From Christensenellaceae bacterium (GTDB taxonomy: Bacteria; Bacillota; Clostridia; Christensenellales; SZUA-584): a DNA stretch of 7,941 nucleotides. The notes beneath the pieces were generated by a model that was not told the DNA's origin, did not search any database, and was given only the letters and a program-made list of their open reading frames with translations. Location: NCBI GenBank assembly GCA_012719815.1, contig JAAXZP010000346.1, forward strand, positions 1-7,941, read 5' to 3'. Positions 6,012 to 7,941 of the stretch are shown here, in pieces (position 1 is the first letter of the stretch; every line of letters begins with the position of its first letter). Made by a program: the position numbers and the translations under genes.

Positions 6012-6017
6012 CCCTCC
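6012..6017 (-). promoter_or_regulatory. Ribosome binding site that decides the sigK start
   Basis: GGAGGG on the minus strand is seven bases before the ATG at 6004. No comparable site stands before the longer in-frame start at 6025, so this motif favours the shorter protein beginning MFDILSLVKE. Confidence 0.75.
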
Positions 6018-6036
6018 GCATTCATGCCTGTTTTTA

Positions 6037-6044
6037 AGCATATG
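6037..6044 (-). promoter_or_regulatory. Possible SigE/SigK-type -10 element before sigK
   Basis: CATATGCT on the minus strand resembles the CATA-rich -10 of mother-cell sigma factors, about 33 bases before the sigK start. I see no good -35 partner, and the match to CATACAnT is partial. The suggestion rests mainly on known control of sigK by SigE in Bacillus. Confidence 0.2.
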
Positions 6045-6113
6045 CAGAGGACGGCATTGATTTGCTTATCCGACTCCGGGTTTTGTTCGCAGGGTAATGA
6101 GCACTGCGGTTTT

Positions 6114-6539
6114 TCACGGCCCCGTGGCCTCTTTGCGTTTCATATACAGCGCTTTCCTTTTTGTTATGTAGTTCCATATCATCACGAGCACGGCTGTGAT
6201 GATCTTGGCTATCAAATAGGAAATGTGCATGAAGTCCACAAATATCCACATGAAGAGCTCATTCAGCCCGAGGCCGACAAGGCTGGTCATAAAAAAGGCG
6301 GCCATTACCACCTTGTTTGTTTTCTCGACGCCCTTGAAAGCCCAAACGACGCAAAGAATATAATTGACGATCACCGATACGGTAAAGCCAACAGCTGCGG
6401 CGATAAGGTAATGAACGCCCAGGAGTTCCTTCAGCGCCACCATCAGGCCGTAATCGATAATAAAACACAGCCCGCCTACCAGAGCGAACCTGATGAACTC
6501 AGGAATAATCAATTTGATTTTGTTCCAAAAAGCTTTCAC
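6114..6539 (-). CDS. GtrA-family membrane protein
   Basis: This is a small integral membrane protein of the GtrA family, members of which are thought to help move lipid-linked sugars across the membrane or support surface-polysaccharide glycosylation. The 141-residue length is normal. Four hydrophobic segments are visible at about 14-38, 44-66, 76-100 and 107-124. Family signatures are FIRFALVGGLCFIIDYGL (15-32), VNYILCVVWAF (58-68), GLGLNELFMWI (89-99), and AKIITAVLVMIWNYITKRK (111-129) before a basic tail. The start is GTG at 6539 with only a weak GGTAG-like site upstream; no nearby ATG gives a complete first helix. It is 58 bases after the sugar-phosphate mutase, consistent with a shared operon and a role in using activated sugars at the cell surface. 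The exact substrate cannot be inferred. Confidence 0.9.
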   Translation of the reverse strand: MKAFWNKIKLIIPEFIRFALVGGLCFIIDYGLMVALKELLGVHYLIAAAVGFTVSVIVNYILCVVWAFKGVEKTNKVVMAAFFMTSLVGLGLNELFMWIFVDFMHISYLIAKIITAVLVMIWNYITKRKALYMKRKEATGP

Positions 6540-6560
6540 CGCAATATACTACCAGCTCTC

Positions 6561-6583
6561 CCGCATCGTAATTCCGATGACGG
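6561..6583 (-). repeat. Short hairpin between the mutase and gtrA
   Basis: On the minus strand CATCG and CGATG pair around a GAATTA loop, with two outer C-G pairs past a mismatch. No T-run follows, so it is not a standard terminator. It lies in the 58-base gap between the two genes and could modulate gtrA expression or message stability. It may also be chance. Confidence 0.3.
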
Positions 6584-6597
6584 ATAATTCTCTAACG

Positions 6598-7941
6598 CTA
6601 AACCTGCCCTACCAGTCTGTCCGCTTCGGCTTTGAGGGCAGATATCTTCGCTGCGCTGTCCGCGGCGGAAGCCCCCTTCACGCCCATGTATATCTTGAGC
6701 TTGGGCTCCGTGCCCGAAGGCCGCACGGCAAACCACGCCTCGCCTTCCAGATCGTACAGCAGCACGTTGGACATGGGCAGATCGATAGGCTGAACCCCCA
6801 ACGCCGATACGCGCTGTGAACGCAGGTAATCGCTGACCGCCGTCACCTTCATGCCGCCCAGTGTTTGGGGCGCGCGGGAGCGCAGGCCGTCCATCAGCGC
6901 CGCAATCTTCTCGACGCCGTCCTTGCCCGGCAGGGTATAGCTTTTGAGCGCTTCCTCAAAGTAGCCGTAACGCGCGAACAGCTTTTGCAGCGCGTCCAGC
7001 AGCGTATATCCGCCGGCCTTGCTGTAAGCCGCCGCCTCGCACGTGAGCAGCGCGGCGATCACCGCGTCCTTGTCGCGCACAAACGTGCCGGAGAGGTAAC
7101 CGTAGCTCTCCTCAAAGCCGAATATGAAATCGCCCTGGCCAGCCGTCTCCATCCTGCCGATCAGCTCGCCGATGTACTTGAACCCGGTCAGCACGTCGAA
7201 AATCCGGACGCCGTAATCCTTCGCCATAACGTCCGCCATCCGCGTGGTGACGACGGTTTTGACCACATAGTCCTCGGGCTTAAGCTGTCCCTTCGCCTTT
7301 CTGGAGCGCAGGCAGATGTCCAGCAGCAGACAGCCCAGTTGATTACCGTTCATGAAGCCGTATTCGCCCCGGCTGTCCCGCACCGCAATCCCCAAGCGGG
7401 CGCTGTCCGGGTCGGTGGCGATCACGATGTCCGCCTCCTGCTGCTTCGCGAGCTCGATCGCCATGGTCAGCGCATCGTGGTCTTCCGGATTGGGACTCCT
7501 GACGGTGAAAAACTCGGTATCCGGCATCTTTTGCGCCTCCACCACCGTCACCTGTTCAAATCCCGCCTTGGCCAGCACGCGCGTGACCGGCACAAGCCCC
7601 GTGCCGTGCAGAGGTGAATACACAATTTTAAGCGCCCGGCGCGCTTCAGGCGTCAAGCCGCCCGAGAGCGTCAGCACGTTGGCCACATACGCGTCCAGCA
7701 CGTCGTCGCCAATCCAGCGGATGCGCCCCTCAGCCAGCGCCCGGTCGAAATCCATCGTCCTGACGCTGTCAATCGGTTCCACCTGCCGAATGCAGTCGGA
7801 AATGGCTTTGGCTAGCGCGTCGGTGATCTGCCCGCCGTCCCGACCGTATACTTTGTAGCCGTTATATTCCTTCGGGTTATGGCTGGCGGTAATCACGATG
7901 CCCGCCGCGCATTTTAAATGCCGTACCGTAAACGACAGCAC
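6598..7941 (-). CDS. pgcA: Phosphoglucomutase/phosphomannomutase (PgcA type), 5' end outside the window
   Basis: This enzyme interconverts glucose-6-phosphate and glucose-1-phosphate (or the mannose forms), feeding UDP-glucose for teichoic acid, glycolipid and polysaccharide synthesis. The visible 447 residues are the C-terminal three quarters of a family of about 570-580. About 130 N-terminal residues lie beyond the edge, so the first codon seen (GTG) is an internal Val. The phosphoserine loop is Ser20 in ITASHNPKEYNGYKVYG. The metal loop is TDPDSARLGIAV (176-187). The sugar-binding motif is GFEESYGYLSG and the phosphate-binding loop is RPSGTEPKLKIY near the end. The metal loop normally reads DPDxDR; here the third Asp is Ala181 (codon at 7399-7401), which should weaken Mg2+ binding. 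It ends with TAG at a family-typical point, 58 bases before gtrA. Confidence 0.93.
   Translation of the reverse strand: MLSFTVRHLKCAAGIVITASHNPKEYNGYKVYGRDGGQITDALAKAISDCIRQVEPIDSVRTMDFDRALAEGRIRWIGDDVLDAYVANVLTLSGGLTPEARRALKIVYSPLHGTGLVPVTRVLAKAGFEQVTVVEAQKMPDTEFFTVRSPNPEDHDALTMAIELAKQQEADIVIATDPDSARLGIAVRDSRGEYGFMNGNQLGCLLLDICLRSRKAKGQLKPEDYVVKTVVTTRMADVMAKDYGVRIFDVLTGFKYIGELIGRMETAGQGDFIFGFEESYGYLSGTFVRDKDAVIAALLTCEAAAYSKAGGYTLLDALQKLFARYGYFEEALKSYTLPGKDGVEKIAALMDGLRSRAPQTLGGMKVTAVSDYLRSQRVSALGVQPIDLPMSNVLLYDLEGEAWFAVRPSGTEPKLKIYMGVKGASAADSAAKISALKAEADRLVGQV

Noticed and set aside
1..7941. tRNA, rRNA, CRISPR, insertion sequence or phage attachment site
   Set aside because: I looked for T-arm motifs, regularly spaced repeats, transposase motifs and long terminal inverted repeats, and found none that held up.

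Overview
The window comes from a spore-forming Bacillota, most likely a Clostridia-type lineage with fairly high GC. Three things point there: a sporulation sigma factor (SigK type), a class B sortase, and GGAGG-type ribosome binding sites. Most coding DNA looks GC-rich, while three short intergenic gaps are clearly AT-rich. I cannot name a genus from the sequence alone. All family assignments are by recognition of motifs, without a database search.

Left part, plus strand (1-2737). The window opens in the last codons of a PotB-like polyamine permease. It runs through potC and potD with 4-base and 1-base overlaps, so this is the 3' part of a spermidine/putrescine ABC importer operon. The PotB fragment carries an in-frame TAG at 41-43, where homologues appear to have Gln. 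An AT-rich 56-base gap follows, then xpt (xanthine phosphoribosyltransferase), closed by a clear intrinsic terminator at 2704-2737. No purine riboswitch precedes xpt.

Middle, plus strand (2738-5330). About 200 bases without a convincing gene lead to a class B sortase with a poorly defined N-terminus. Next comes a protein of unknown function ending in a SEC-C zinc motif, with a plausible sigma-A promoter just before its ATG. A hairpin, a promoter-like site and a perfect intrinsic terminator fill the gap to the convergent sigK gene. That terminator overlaps the last codons of sigK.

Right part, minus strand (7941 to 5312). In transcription order these are a phosphoglucomutase/phosphomannomutase of the PgcA type (5' end outside the window), a small GtrA-family membrane protein and an uninterrupted sigK with a probable pro-sequence. 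The mutase and GtrA protein fit sugar-nucleotide supply and cell-surface glycosylation. sigK is the late mother-cell sigma factor and probably has its own control.

Most of the window is ordinary core-genome content, and I see no mobile element, CRISPR array, RNA gene or clearly new system. The points most worth checking are the amber codon in potB, the loss of one metal-ligand Asp in the mutase (DPDSAR instead of DPDxDR), the uncertain sortase N-terminus, and the promoter/terminator pair antisense to the sigK 3' end.
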